From assembly GCA_022843955.1 (NCBI GenBank), contig JALHMQ010000011.1, forward strand, positions 1 through 64,000: DNA of 64,000 bases, given 5' to 3'. This document shows, piece after piece, positions 27,701 through 35,696 of the stretch. The notes beneath the pieces are model-generated. The model had not been told where the DNA came from. It ran no database searches and worked only from the letters and a program-made list of their open reading frames with translations. Source of the DNA: Burkholderiaceae bacterium. GTDB lineage: Bacteria; Pseudomonadota; Gammaproteobacteria; Burkholderiales; Burkholderiaceae_F. Position numbers and translations under genes: made by a program. Numbering within the stretch: position 1 is the stretch's first letter; every line of letters starts with the position of its first letter.

Positions 27701-30700
27701 CGCGCGCTGATCGACACTTTCTTGGTGAACCTGGAAGCGCGGTTCCCGCAACTGGACAACTATGCCTTTGACTTCGGAAGAAATCGCTTCGTTGATCGCC
27801 GAGGGCGACCCGTTGATGCCGCCCGACTGGACACTGGAGAAAGAAATCCAGGCGTGCGAGCAGCGCGAGCGGGTGAGGCAACGCTGCGTGCAGGCATTCT
27901 CATCCGCTCCCTTGTACGCAGCGAGGGCAGCGCAAGACCCCGACTACTGGAAGCGGTTCTCCGTGGGGCAGGCGCGCTAGCGCGTGGTCCGCTACGCGCG
28001 TCGTTCGACCTCGCCGATTCACGAGCCGCCTGGACCGCCGCCAGTGAAGCTGAAGGCTCGCAAGCGCCTGCACGTGACGCGAATCGGGCGACTGAGGCGC
28101 GCCTCGTCAGCACGCTACAGGGCCTTCTTCGGGACAGACTCCCTCGACCCGGACTTGTGCTTGACCATGTCCCTGCGGGCGATGGAAGAGTCCTGGCCAA
28201 TACCGCCCAGGGGCGCGCGCTCCGTGCGACCCGCGAGTTTGCGCGCCGCGCCCTAGACGTTCGCGTCGTCTTCATCGAGCAGCCGGCCGGCGAGCTCGCG
28301 TTCAACGGGGTCGTGCACGACGCCATCCCCGGCGCCGTGTTTCTCGATATCGACAGCACCAAGCCGATCTGGGCGCTGTTCGGTCACGAACTGCTGCACC
28401 GCCTGCGCCGCGACCGGCCGGATGTCTACGCCGATCTGCTGGCCGACCTGGTTCCTCTGCTGCGCCCCGAGTACGCCGAGAAGATGCGCGCGCTCAACGA
28501 CAAGCGCCGCGCCAAGGGCTACCCGCCGATCGGCGAGGACCTGCTGCGCGAGGAGTTCATCGCTGACGTGGTCGGCGATCGCTTCGCCGAGCCCGCCTTC
28601 TGGGAAGCCCTGGCCGCGCGCAACCCGAGTCGGTTCCGACGCATCGCCGACGCCGTGTTGGCGTTCCTCGACGACATGCTGCGCCACCTGCGCGCGATGC
28701 CGGCCGACGTGTTCGGCACCGCTCGTTTCCTGCTGGACCTGCAGCGCGCGCGTGCCGCGGTGGCCAAGGCCGTCGACCGCTATGCACAGGGCGAGCGCGT
28801 CGCCGGCGCCGACTTGTACAGTATGCCGACGCTCGGACTCGCAGATGCTCTATCCCAGCCAACCCCTGACAACCGTCTTGGCGACCGCGCCGCGATGGAG
28901 GCCCTACGTCGTGCTGCGGCTTTGCTGGAACGGCCGCGCGACGGCGTCTTCTTCCGTGTCACCGACGACGGCCGCGCCATCGCAACCGGACCGAGGGGCG
29001 TCCGTATTCCCGACCGGTTCCGGCACTTTGCCGACCAACATGGCCTGACGTTCGTCGCCGAGCGCGAGGGCATTCCGGCCGCCGAACGGCGGCCGAACGC
29101 AAGCCCGTTCAATCCGGGCGTCGCCACGCAGTCCGAGCCGATGCCCGGCACCTACCGGCAATCGGGCGCGCTCTACGCGGCCGAGGTGGGCGGCAACAAG
29201 CCGAACCGCACGGACCGCGCGCGGTTCGATCTTCCCGATGACGAGCGCACGGCGACGCGGACCTTCCGCACTTCCGGCGGCGACGACCGTCCGCGCCTGC
29301 TTGCCAAGGCCATTGCCGACGAGTTCGAGGCTGCGGGGACGACGGCGCTGGTCGGGAAGGACGTCCGCTCTCCCGAGGATCTGGCAACACTCGCCCAGGT
29401 CTACCGCGACCCGCGCTACGAGACGCTTCGCGTGCTCTACACGCGCGGCGCCACCATCGTGCACGCCACGGCAGTCAGTTCCCGGCTGCCGCAGACCTCC
29501 GCTGCGTTCCCGCTGGGCATGAGCACCGAGGAGGGCTTGGCGCTGATGCGTGACACCTTCGATCGCGTGGGCGCTGACGGCTATTACCTGCTGCACAACC
29601 ATCCGAGTGGCGACCCGACGCCCTCGCGTGGCGACCTTGCACTGACAGCGCAGGTTGCCGCCCGGGTGCCGGGTCTGCGCGCGCACGTCGTCGTCAACAG
29701 CAACCGTTACGGCGTGCTGACGCCGCGCGCCGACCCGTACGGCGTGATCCCGCCGACCGCTGAAGTTGTCGAACGCTACTTCGGCGACGACACACTCCTG
29801 ACGCCGGGCTTGCCGGCCGACCTGCTCGGCCGAACCGTCGACGGCGCCCGTGACATTGCCGCGATCGGCAAGAGCGTGCAGCGCGAGGACTGGATTGGCG
29901 TGGTGGGCGTCTCGCGCGGCGTGCGTGCGCTGGCCGAGATCCCGCCGCGTCTATGGAGCAACCCGCTGAAGCTGCGGGGCTGGTTGCGGCGATTCGCACG
30001 CGGTAACGGCGCATCCGCTGTGTATGCGTGGTCGTCGCACAAGTCCGCGCTGCTGGCTGCCGGCACGGGTCAGATCGAGCGACTGATCGGCGACGGGTTC
30101 CTGCGGGACGCCGTGTGGGGCAACGGCCGCAGCATGGCGCAGACCCTCGGCGTTCAGCCCACCAAGCTGCTCGGCTACGACACGGCAGCTGACGCCGCCC
30201 GCTCCGTGAGCGAAGCCGTCGACCGCAGTGGAGGCGATCGGCCAGGCGCGCCGAGGTCAGGCAACCCGCTGAACCGGTGGGGCCTGCCCTCGGAATCGAA
30301 CTTCTCCGCTGTACGCCGACGCCTGCAGGACTACCTGTTGCGCCTCAAAGTCGTACAGGACGCCATCGCCGAGCAAGGCGGTACCGTCGGCGTGCCGCAG
30401 GATGCCTACCGTGCCGAAGAGCGCATGCACGGCCGCATTCAGACTCAGCTCGAGCAGTTCAAAGCCGAGCGCATGCGGCCGCTGATGCAGAAGTTGGCCA
30501 CCGCGGGCCTCACGCCCGATGACCTCGCGCTGTACGCCTACGCCCGTCACGCGCCAGAGCGCAACCGCTACATCGAGCGGATCAATCCCGAGTTGCGCGG
30601 CAATGGATCCGGCATGTCCGACCGCGAGGCCTCCGAAGTGCTCGACAGCTTCCTGCGCGACGGCAGGTTCGATGCGCTCGAGGATGCCCACCGCGACCTG

Positions 30701-33067
30701 CTAGCCATTACCAAGTCGACACGGCGCCGCTTGGTGGAGGCGGGACTCATCTCCGGCGAGCAGTTCGAGGCATGGGAGGCGATGTTCGGCGAGTACGTTC
30801 CGCTGCGCGGCTTCGAGCGCGTGGAGATCGTCGACGGCCGTCCCGAAATCCGGCCGGCCGGCGGTATCGATGTGCGCGGCCCGGAGGCGCAGCACGCCAG
30901 CGGCCGCACGAGTCGCGCTGGCACGCTGATCGAGAACGTGATCCTCGACTACGAGCGCGCCGTCGTGCGGGCCGAGCGCAATGCCGTGGCCAAGGTCTTC
31001 CTCGACCTGGTGACGACCAACCCCGACCCGGCGCTGTGGGAGGTCGACGCGCCGCGCGACGAGCGAACCGCTTCGCAACTCGCACTCTTCGACCTCGAAC
31101 AGGCCACCCGGCCGGCCGACATCGACCGCGGCGACGACACGATTGCCGTGAAGGTCGGCGGGCGTCCCGTCTACATCCGCATCCGCGACCCGCTGCTGTT
31201 GCGTGCCATGCGACGCGCCTACCTGGATGAGACAGGCGATCTGCAGCGGGTGATCGCCGAGCAGATCGGGTGGTACGCGAACTGGCTGCGCAACACGCTG
31301 ACGCGCTGGAATCCGGCGTTCGTGGTCGTCAACGCGATTCGCGATGCGCAGACAGGTGCGGTCAGCACGCTCGACACGCTGGGGTGGGGTGCGACCGCCC
31401 GCTACACCGGCTACTTCCGGGCCGCACTGGCGGCAGCCTGGCGCAACGAGCGCGGCCGCCTGGATCCGGCGGCGCGCGAATGGGACCGCTGGTTTGAGGA
31501 GTACAAGGCGGCCGGCGGCATCACGGGCGGCTTCTTCATGCGCGACGCCAGTGACGTGTTCGACGAGTTGCGCGCCGAGATCCTGGACGCTGGCGGGAGT
31601 CTGGAGGCGCGCGGCGCCGGCGCTGGTCGGGCTGCCGATCGCGCCTTCCTCGCCGTGCGGGGTCTGCAGGCGGCGAAACTTGCCGCGGCCGTGTTGCGTG
31701 GTGTGGAGATGCTCGGCGGCGCCAGCGAAAACGCGGCGCGCGTGGCTGCTTACCGGACGGCGCGCGAGCTCGGCAAGTCGGCGGCGCAGGCCGCGTCGAT
31801 CGCCAAGAACCTCACCGTGAACTTCAACCGCCGTGGCGAGTGGGGCACGGCGATGAATTCGCTGTACCTGTTCTTCAACGCCGCCGTGCAGGGGTCACAC
31901 CGCACGCTGGTCGCCCTGGCGAACCCACGCGTGCAGGCCGCCATGGCTGGGATGACGGCAATGGCCGTGGCTCTGGCCCTCGGCAATGCCGAGTGGGGCG
32001 GCGACGACGAGGATGGCGAGGCCAACTGGGACAAGGTGCCGGACTTCGTCAAGGAGCGGAACCTCGTCATCATGCTGCCACCCGACTGGGATCTGCCGGG
32101 GATCGAAGATCAGGCCGGCCGCGCCAAGTACCTGAAGCTGCCGCTGCCCTACGGCTTCAACGTGTTCACGGTGCTCGGCAATGCCCTGGCCGACGGACTG
32201 CGCAACGCCCGCGATCCGCGGCGCGGCGTCACGCCGGCCAAGAGCGCGATCAATCTTGCTTCCGCAGTCGCGGGCAGCTTCAACCCGATCGGCGGCAGTT
32301 TCGACCCCACAGATGCCCTACAACTGGGCCTGGCCGCAGCGCCGACGATCCTTGATCTGCCGGTTCAACTGGCTGCCGAGCGCGACACATGGGGTCGTCC
32401 TGCCGTCCCGGCACGCAGCGCCTGGGACGCACGCCCCGATGCCGAGCGGCTGTTTCTCGGCGACGCCGGCACGCCGCAGCAGCGGCTGTCTCGTTGGCTG
32501 AACACGGTCACAGGCGGCGATCGTGCGCGCTCCGGGATGATCGACATCGCGCCGGGCTCGATCGAGACGGCGGTCCGCGCAACGACGGGCGGCCTGGGTC
32601 AGTTCATGGCCGACGTGCTCACGACGGCCGGCCAGTTCACGGATGCCAGCGTGCCGGTGTCGCCGTCCAACGTGCCGTTCCTGAAGGCGCTCTACGGTCA
32701 GGCGGACAACCGCACTGATCAGGCGCGGTTTTACGAGAACCGCAAGGAGATCGAGGAGAAGTACCGGCAGTCGCTGGCTGCCATGCGGCTGGGGATCAGC
32801 GTGGACCTCAGCGACCCCGAGGACCGCGCCGTGATGCTGCTCGGCGAGCAGCTGGTGGCCACGAACCGTTTCCTCACTCAACTTCGTCGACAGGAACTCG
32901 CAGTCATTGAGTCAGACCGGCCTGACGGCTGGAAGCGAGTCGAGCGGCAGCGCATCGACGCCGTGCGCACCCAGTTGATGAAGTCGTTCAACCGGACGTT
33001 CAGCGAGACCTTCAAACCCGCGCGAGCCGGCCAGGTGTCGCGCCAACCCGAGAAAGTGAAGCCATGA
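21746..33067 (+). CDS. Giant polyvalent protein, 3773 residues (two zincins, RadC/JAB, PPase-like, LPD38-like)
   Basis: One frame fills a third of the element. Domains in order, residue numbers approximate: disordered N-terminus; Ala/Gly-rich hydrophobic stretches at 250-272 and 391-411; a 45-residue motif repeated at 562 and 851; a pyrophosphatase-like domain at 655-805 (HYGYIKGTRDNTGEHIDAY); LPD5/LPD1-like regions at 1220-1800 with zincin motif HEWMH (1497-1501); an LPD3-like region at 1875-1970; a second zincin HELLH (2214-2218) with downstream EEFIADV; a RadC/JAB metal site HNHPSGD (2617-2623); and a long LPD38-like C-terminus from about 3130. Such phage and plasmid proteins are thought to be delivered into the new host to counter defences or process DNA. 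It is followed by a coupled small gene (ATGA). Confidence 0.88.
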   Translation: MLFDDLLPAGSVDAPADRFGDLSGDDDSRDRAEATRFATRTQMREDDAASRPAFIYPSSGRDGPARPPQRPADAGVMFDGKTDEQRTAERLSEVGFDKASRQQRATQDQADSIRRRREAQADSGTIGPVSEVDQFASRARSGMARLGLPGASSPAGTLAQEYGDTLIAASRALPQTAALMTDVAQLLTAGSIGADAGAYLRSLDQSLSSDASFEHRGKAAQLAHLIEAGDAAGAASFLLTHPKFAVDTALPSVATMAPAVVGGALAARLASLPRAVRALPADEVAAIRAGAATAGANAANVGMNAGATYAETGDYGAAGTAGVLSALAGRFTRGGAEGAIARRGVGGALPTMAREGGQEALESLGQSVGQQTAENRFAPGQAAAQATVEGTLGAVVGGGAGLVLAAPPLVTGARLDAALATEARARTAEVDALLRAPNADAALRTAAQALARPNVAAEAIDAAATQQAARRRDRSVELLRLPSRSVADLQRLAASAKSPMVQTAAREELARRASAPGADIPVASDAELLARVDDAAGRGVAADLQPVATGSARPLRSTQDGLLVKADGEPFTNRGRALQAARMLGDGFTVIDFDGDGVRGYAVQPPHSAAADPQRVETARTEDDRAAPTAPAKAPSMRSAVDTGAHQAAASPTNGLTETPGQIEANNRRLGHARIGGLDFSIENPEGSVRQDIKNDPPRWRVTMRNAHYGYIKGTRDNTGEHIDAYIKPGTSPDFTGLVYVVDQIDPATARFDEFKVMTGYASRQEAEATYDAHFDDGSGPRRRGAVTVMPWLAFREWLRYGDTTRPIAYQQPRQAAPAGSSAVQSQANATSAAGDGGPQARSMPTSEDELILARDGRPFASRALAQVAADELGRGYRVARVAADNRSRGWAVKPPPPKEVRVRRRTPGAGVKDPLLRAIAQAGGISTAYFRELTGERYSPQTAMRLGLIEVFRAGGRPIDQIADEVLVGRFLTAAQIEDNRDIGGTRAAADLIAAAIRGRNDPNYRPPLPLADDEAEYERLRDRALDAASGQQPDVAPDDEWLAERAAIAAEADALENLLTDHDLAAFADPGAPVSAEALRELGFSDDEIATLQAEDAADVGRAQDSRAQAGGDGSGPPRQGSRRADASQGEQGLDPDGEPLLANPTPADLQARERRQQQAGADGRRQDAAPASTDFVLTGSDRAVDEAEARGQTSMFDGPLADPVVAAAEALQDAADALKRAVVGGSIQDVGEKIGGARKDTATRTGARPTTAKDDAPGWRRRYVVSQVAKSTDAGEEGRWLINDSRARDWSGQPRQIGNSFATREDAEAAVPLAEVARNHRVGYTRDETGAEKFGIWRNISDRKRVQVVQQLFDSEREAKAYMAANAVAIIETRTSFGEEILPRPDRVTRTGPARRDGDAKGEDFLRDFGFRAVEFGLWEAQDERQTVMNHAYDALADLADVLGVPPRALGLNGELALAFGARGQGLTGARAHYERDYGVINLTKMSGAGSLAHEWMHAADHYFGRQDGKASGERVMNERGDMVWKASDREDDYASHGTRRDSRMRADLKAAYDAVIEAIRFKAEQYVEDTQKADRFVAEARDDVANRLQQIRDGLARQLEYGSKRAPATPEQLARYDEIAEKVIAGEYLELEWRQRPGSKARFGGYQWSNDALDSLSTVYKEVRGRGGRTEQGGPLADLAGDIKRYGARLTMLADAQAQTTKTRRLPTAFTTEAKRIDQGRASDYWATPHELLARAFQAYVEDRVAARGGQSDFLTYGTNTVIPTPWGWARPFPTGAEREAINAAFDRFVQTLQTRETDAGVAMFDLADSDAEFAREVLDELAQADPLFRFPVSQHRRLDAVFKDVLPDHEYAGDVTREDEKRESGADRRDLFRTQDGTDYYVFERGREVWIDVSRLQEGERGGGVYAAVLNYAHNAGKVLIGDPAGLSEAAVVRRTRAMLSTALRFGTTRHMDAAAEQRAGNADKGIAPLAWQGDDAAKTRALIDTFLVNLEARFPQLDNYAFDFGRNRFVDRRGRPVDAARLDTGERNPGVRAARAGEATLRAGILIRSLVRSEGSARPRLLEAVLRGAGALARGPLRASFDLADSRAAWTAASEAEGSQAPARDANRATEARLVSTLQGLLRDRLPRPGLVLDHVPAGDGRVLANTAQGRALRATREFARRALDVRVVFIEQPAGELAFNGVVHDAIPGAVFLDIDSTKPIWALFGHELLHRLRRDRPDVYADLLADLVPLLRPEYAEKMRALNDKRRAKGYPPIGEDLLREEFIADVVGDRFAEPAFWEALAARNPSRFRRIADAVLAFLDDMLRHLRAMPADVFGTARFLLDLQRARAAVAKAVDRYAQGERVAGADLYSMPTLGLADALSQPTPDNRLGDRAAMEALRRAAALLERPRDGVFFRVTDDGRAIATGPRGVRIPDRFRHFADQHGLTFVAEREGIPAAERRPNASPFNPGVATQSEPMPGTYRQSGALYAAEVGGNKPNRTDRARFDLPDDERTATRTFRTSGGDDRPRLLAKAIADEFEAAGTTALVGKDVRSPEDLATLAQVYRDPRYETLRVLYTRGATIVHATAVSSRLPQTSAAFPLGMSTEEGLALMRDTFDRVGADGYYLLHNHPSGDPTPSRGDLALTAQVAARVPGLRAHVVVNSNRYGVLTPRADPYGVIPPTAEVVERYFGDDTLLTPGLPADLLGRTVDGARDIAAIGKSVQREDWIGVVGVSRGVRALAEIPPRLWSNPLKLRGWLRRFARGNGASAVYAWSSHKSALLAAGTGQIERLIGDGFLRDAVWGNGRSMAQTLGVQPTKLLGYDTAADAARSVSEAVDRSGGDRPGAPRSGNPLNRWGLPSESNFSAVRRRLQDYLLRLKVVQDAIAEQGGTVGVPQDAYRAEERMHGRIQTQLEQFKAERMRPLMQKLATAGLTPDDLALYAYARHAPERNRYIERINPELRGNGSGMSDREASEVLDSFLRDGRFDALEDAHRDLLAITKSTRRRLVEAGLISGEQFEAWEAMFGEYVPLRGFERVEIVDGRPEIRPAGGIDVRGPEAQHASGRTSRAGTLIENVILDYERAVVRAERNAVAKVFLDLVTTNPDPALWEVDAPRDERTASQLALFDLEQATRPADIDRGDDTIAVKVGGRPVYIRIRDPLLLRAMRRAYLDETGDLQRVIAEQIGWYANWLRNTLTRWNPAFVVVNAIRDAQTGAVSTLDTLGWGATARYTGYFRAALAAAWRNERGRLDPAAREWDRWFEEYKAAGGITGGFFMRDASDVFDELRAEILDAGGSLEARGAGAGRAADRAFLAVRGLQAAKLAAAVLRGVEMLGGASENAARVAAYRTARELGKSAAQAASIAKNLTVNFNRRGEWGTAMNSLYLFFNAAVQGSHRTLVALANPRVQAAMAGMTAMAVALALGNAEWGGDDEDGEANWDKVPDFVKERNLVIMLPPDWDLPGIEDQAGRAKYLKLPLPYGFNVFTVLGNALADGLRNARDPRRGVTPAKSAINLASAVAGSFNPIGGSFDPTDALQLGLAAAPTILDLPVQLAAERDTWGRPAVPARSAWDARPDAERLFLGDAGTPQQRLSRWLNTVTGGDRARSGMIDIAPGSIETAVRATTGGLGQFMADVLTTAGQFTDASVPVSPSNVPFLKALYGQADNRTDQARFYENRKEIEEKYRQSLAAMRLGISVDLSDPEDRAVMLLGEQLVATNRFLTQLRRQELAVIESDRPDGWKRVERQRIDAVRTQLMKSFNRTFSETFKPARAGQVSRQPEKVKP
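25008..25154 (+). CDS. Possible embedded out-of-frame gene 1, 48 residues
   Basis: This ORF lies in another frame inside the giant gene. ATG at 25008 has AGGA seven bases upstream and the frame ends at TAG 25152-25154. The product is basic (MTKSPPSKPKTPPTLAERK, then MDPDRRAKVVAELMRRKASK). About nine tenths of its codons end in G or C, as in real genes here, while the giant frame over the same bases has many A/T-ending codons and reads as a low-complexity linker. It is either an overlapping gene or the remains of a separate gene absorbed into the giant frame. No function is recognised. Confidence 0.45.
   Translation: MTKSPPSKPKTPPTLAERKTAARKLAAMDPDRRAKVVAELMRRKASKA
27762..27980 (+). CDS. Possible embedded out-of-frame gene 2, 72 residues
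   Basis: A second ORF in another frame inside the giant gene: ATG 27762 to TAG 27980. The product reads like a normal soluble protein (LTSEEIASLIAEGDPLMPPD, WTLEKEIQACEQRERVRQR, AAQDPDYWKRFSVGQAR). Its third codon positions are richer in G/C than those of the giant frame across the same bases, where the giant translation is an Arg/Ala/Gly-rich linker. The ribosome binding site is weak (GGAC). It lies between the LPD3-like region and the HELLH domain. It could be an overlapping gene or a fossil gene overprinted by the giant frame. Confidence 0.42.
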   Translation: MPLTSEEIASLIAEGDPLMPPDWTLEKEIQACEQRERVRQRCVQAFSSAPLYAARAAQDPDYWKRFSVGQAR

Positions 33068-33663
33068 CAACGTGTACCGCCAGTCGTCAGCAGTCCACGG
33101 CAGCCGCAGCGGCCGCCGGCGGACTGACCAGCGCCGCGTTCGCGCGCTCGCTGCCTGAGAACCAGCAGAGCGCCGCGCATCTACTTGAAGAACGTGCGGC
33201 GCGCCTGCGCTCCGAGATCGCGGAGGCGCGCCTCGCGCTCGGTCGAGGCCTTCTGTCTGGTGCAGATTGCGTCAGCGAGATCCGCGACCGGCAGGCACGT
33301 CTTGGCGTCGAGTTGGCGGACGTCGAGTGCATGCTGGCCGCGTTGCCCGACTTCTGTCAGCTCAGGATGAGCGCCAACGACTGGGCGCGCGAGGCCGAAA
33401 TTGCGGCGGCGCGTCGCGCACGCGCCAAGCAGGCTGAGGCCGAGTTCCTGCGCCTGGTCGGGCAGTTCCAGGTCGAAGTCCTCAAGCTCAAGACCGCGCC
33501 GGAGCGCACCGAATTGGCGGCCCGCCTGTGGCTGGCCGCGCGGGCGACAGAGAATCAGCAGTTGATCGGTCACGCGATCAGCGTGACCGAGACCCACCAC
33601 GTGCCGTCATCGCCCGTGCGAGAACGAATCGAGGTCATCAGGACGCGGGAGCGGGCAAGTTAG
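33064..33663 (+). CDS. Hypothetical helical protein, 199 residues
   Basis: Overlaps the giant gene's stop by four bases (ATGA). The sequence is almost entirely helical, with coiled-coil-like runs (HLLEERAARLRSEIAEARLA, EAEIAAARRARAKQAEAEFL) and no membrane segment or enzyme motif. Its coupling suggests a partner or accessory of the polyvalent protein. It ends the plus-strand run; the next gene is on the other strand and belongs to the cargo part. Confidence 0.6.
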   Translation: MTTCTASRQQSTAAAAAAGGLTSAAFARSLPENQQSAAHLLEERAARLRSEIAEARLALGRGLLSGADCVSEIRDRQARLGVELADVECMLAALPDFCQLRMSANDWAREAEIAAARRARAKQAEAEFLRLVGQFQVEVLKLKTAPERTELAARLWLAARATENQQLIGHAISVTETHHVPSSPVRERIEVIRTRERAS

Positions 33664-33669
33664 AACGGA

Positions 33670-34614
33670 CTACGCCGCCGGTAGTGGCTTCTCGAATCGC
33701 TCGACGATGTCGTGTAGATACTGAGCGCAGCTGAAGGTATCGATGAGCAGCCGACCGGCCCTCTCCTTTGAAACGACGGACTTCAATCGTCCCCCGTGCG
33801 CGACCTGATTCCGCAGCGTCCGCGCTTCATCGAGACTTCGAAGGATGTCAGGATTGATATCCGGCCCGGTCTGCTTGAGTTTGCAGATCGTCCGCACACT
33901 TTGGAGCTTGACTGAGAGAGGGCTTCGATCGATCCCGTCGACGAACTCCTTCGGAACCTCGAAAGCGTCGGAAAGCGCGACCAGCGCCCGAGCCGCAAGT
34001 AGCTCGACCGCCATCTGCCCATAAAGCACTTGGTCGGCGGGCGCATTGTGCGCAAAGGCTTCTAGGGCCGAGACAAGGGTGCGCGTGGCGGCGCCGAACG
34101 CGTGCAGATCGACCCAGAAGACCGTGAGGAAAAAGCGGCCTAGCTCAGCCTTCCCCCAGCCACTCTCGAAAGGCAGCCCGACAATCGTAAAGGAGTCGAA
34201 GGGAAGCGTTGTGGTTGCATGCTGAGGGGCTGCGATGGCCGCAAGAGTCATCGCGGTGACGTCAGGTGCGCCATTTGTGGTCGGCGTTACGTTCGCCGCC
34301 AGAACAATGGAATTGGACGGTATGCCAAGGCTCTCTCGCGTCACTCCGATGCGCTGCAGCGGTCGGATGGAGCCTTGGCAGGTAACTCGATTCGCGAACG
34401 ACAAGTATGCAGAGAAGCCGCGATGATCGTTCTCGAGGCCCAACATCAGATCGTCGACGATCGACAGATTTCCATCGCAGCGCGGGCATAGCACTGGAGT
34501 ACTGAGGACCGCACGACGTCGCATGGCGTCTGCCAGCGTCATCGCTGGACGGCCGCACGCTCGGTGCGAAAGAACTGCCGGCTGCCTGTCCAGCCGCTCG
34601 AAGATCGCGCTCAT
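33670..34614 (-). CDS. HEPN-like protein with an RNxxxH motif, 314 residues
   Basis: The N-terminal 55 residues carry a single CPRC. The middle is beta/alpha. The C-terminal 150 residues are helical and end in ARTLRNQVAHGGRL, which contains RNQVAH (Rx4H), the signature of HEPN domains. HEPN proteins are often RNases in toxin-antitoxin, abortive-infection and other defence systems. It is monocistronic on the minus strand, converging on the preceding gene. A second in-frame ATG (at 34542) is possible. Codon and base use is less G/C-rich than in the replication part, which suggests separate acquisition. The activity is predicted only from the motif. Confidence 0.55.
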   Translation of the reverse strand: MSAIFERLDRQPAVLSHRACGRPAMTLADAMRRRAVLSTPVLCPRCDGNLSIVDDLMLGLENDHRGFSAYLSFANRVTCQGSIRPLQRIGVTRESLGIPSNSIVLAANVTPTTNGAPDVTAMTLAAIAAPQHATTTLPFDSFTIVGLPFESGWGKAELGRFFLTVFWVDLHAFGAATRTLVSALEAFAHNAPADQVLYGQMAVELLAARALVALSDAFEVPKEFVDGIDRSPLSVKLQSVRTICKLKQTGPDINPDILRSLDEARTLRNQVAHGGRLKSVVSKERAGRLLIDTFSCAQYLHDIVERFEKPLPAA

Positions 34615-34856
34615 CGCTACTTACCGTGGCAGACCATCGGCGTTGCGCGGCTTTGCATTGGTCGCCGCGCGCGCGACTGAACCGCGATGCAGGTTCACGC
34701 TCGCGCGTGAGGCAGACTTCAGGGCGAGATCCGAGCGCGCCTTCCAGGTCGTAATGCGATCGCGCGCTGGAAAGGGAAGCGCGGGCGTTGTCGCTGACCG
34801 CTCGGCGTCGACGCGCTGCGTTGCACGCCCGGCGCGTTGGCTCTTGCTGGTCCGCG

Positions 34857-35696
34857 TCATTGGCAGATCCATCGCCAAGCGTAGGTATTCGACTCGTCGT
34901 CTATGACGAGTCTGGGTGAGCAGTTCGATGTGCCGGGCGGTGGCGCCGGCCCTGGACCCGGAGGCGCTGGCTTCGGCGGCGGTGGCGGACATGCGCGGAA
35001 CCCGCAGACTGTCGGCACGGACACAAACGACGAGCAAACGTTGACGTGCAGGCCGTCAACGCACTCGCATCTGCAGCCTTGCGCTGCATCGCTTCTCACA
35101 AGGTACTTCGACACAAAGACGCTTGGAGGCGGAGGCGGAGGCGGAGCTGGCGCACGACTTGTCGATGAAGCGGCGCTGGCTGAGCGCAGTTGCGCCGATC
35201 CTGCGGTCGATGGTGACGTCGCTGCCGGAGAACTGGAGAACGGCGTCGGCGAAGGCGAGCGTTGTGGAGCCCGCGGTTGTGATCGGTGCTCGGCCTGCCG
35301 CTCGAGATAGCCGTCCGCGAAGGCGTTCAACGCTATGCCGAGCGCAAGCCAGCCGTCCCCGCTTCCCGTAGCCTGCTGTGGCGCATCGCGCGGAGGAATG
35401 GTCAGGTCTGCTGCGGGAACAGGCTCGCCGAGGCGGCGCAGGTTGTCTGCGCCGGTGGCGACCCCATATCGGGCTGCCATATAGAAGTGCGCGACGGCTC
35501 GGACTCGCTCGCCACGACGAAGCAGCACGACGCCGAGGTTGTTGAGGGCGCCCGGGTCACGGTCCTGCGCCCAGGACTTCTCGAAGTGCCGTTGCGCCGC
35601 GTCGAGGTCGCCCCGCTGCAGGGCATCCAGACCCGACCCGGATAGAGACTGGCAGCCGGCGAGCAGCAGCGCCAACCAGATCAATAGCAGTTTCAC
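34857..35696 (-). CDS. TPR-type lipoprotein with proline-rich, cysteine-rich C-terminus
   Basis: Start taken as GTG 35696 with a GGAGAGG site 4-5 bases upstream (VKLLLIWLALLLAGC); an upstream TTG at 35723 is less likely. The lipobox LAGC predicts a lipid anchor. Residues 20-75 hold one or two tetratricopeptide-like helical hairpins (GDLDAAQRHFEKSWAQDRDP). A Ser/Pro-rich stretch with a run of seven prolines follows, then about seven cysteines (GCRCECVDGLHVNVC, CGFRAC, NCSP) that suggest a disulfide-rich surface domain. Divergent from the restriction enzyme gene. The function is unknown; a surface or exclusion role is possible. Confidence 0.65.
   Translation of the reverse strand: MKLLLIWLALLLAGCQSLSGSGLDALQRGDLDAAQRHFEKSWAQDRDPGALNNLGVVLLRRGERVRAVAHFYMAARYGVATGADNLRRLGEPVPAADLTIPPRDAPQQATGSGDGWLALGIALNAFADGYLERQAEHRSQPRAPQRSPSPTPFSSSPAATSPSTAGSAQLRSASAASSTSRAPAPPPPPPPSVFVSKYLVRSDAAQGCRCECVDGLHVNVCSSFVSVPTVCGFRACPPPPPKPAPPGPGPAPPPGTSNCSPRLVIDDESNTYAWRWICQ

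Noticed and set aside
25151-27751. An 866-codon minus-strand open frame opposite the giant gene
   Set aside because: It shadows the well-supported plus-strand domains (LPD1-like, zincin) and has the His/Arg/Leu-rich look of antisense frames in high-G/C DNA.
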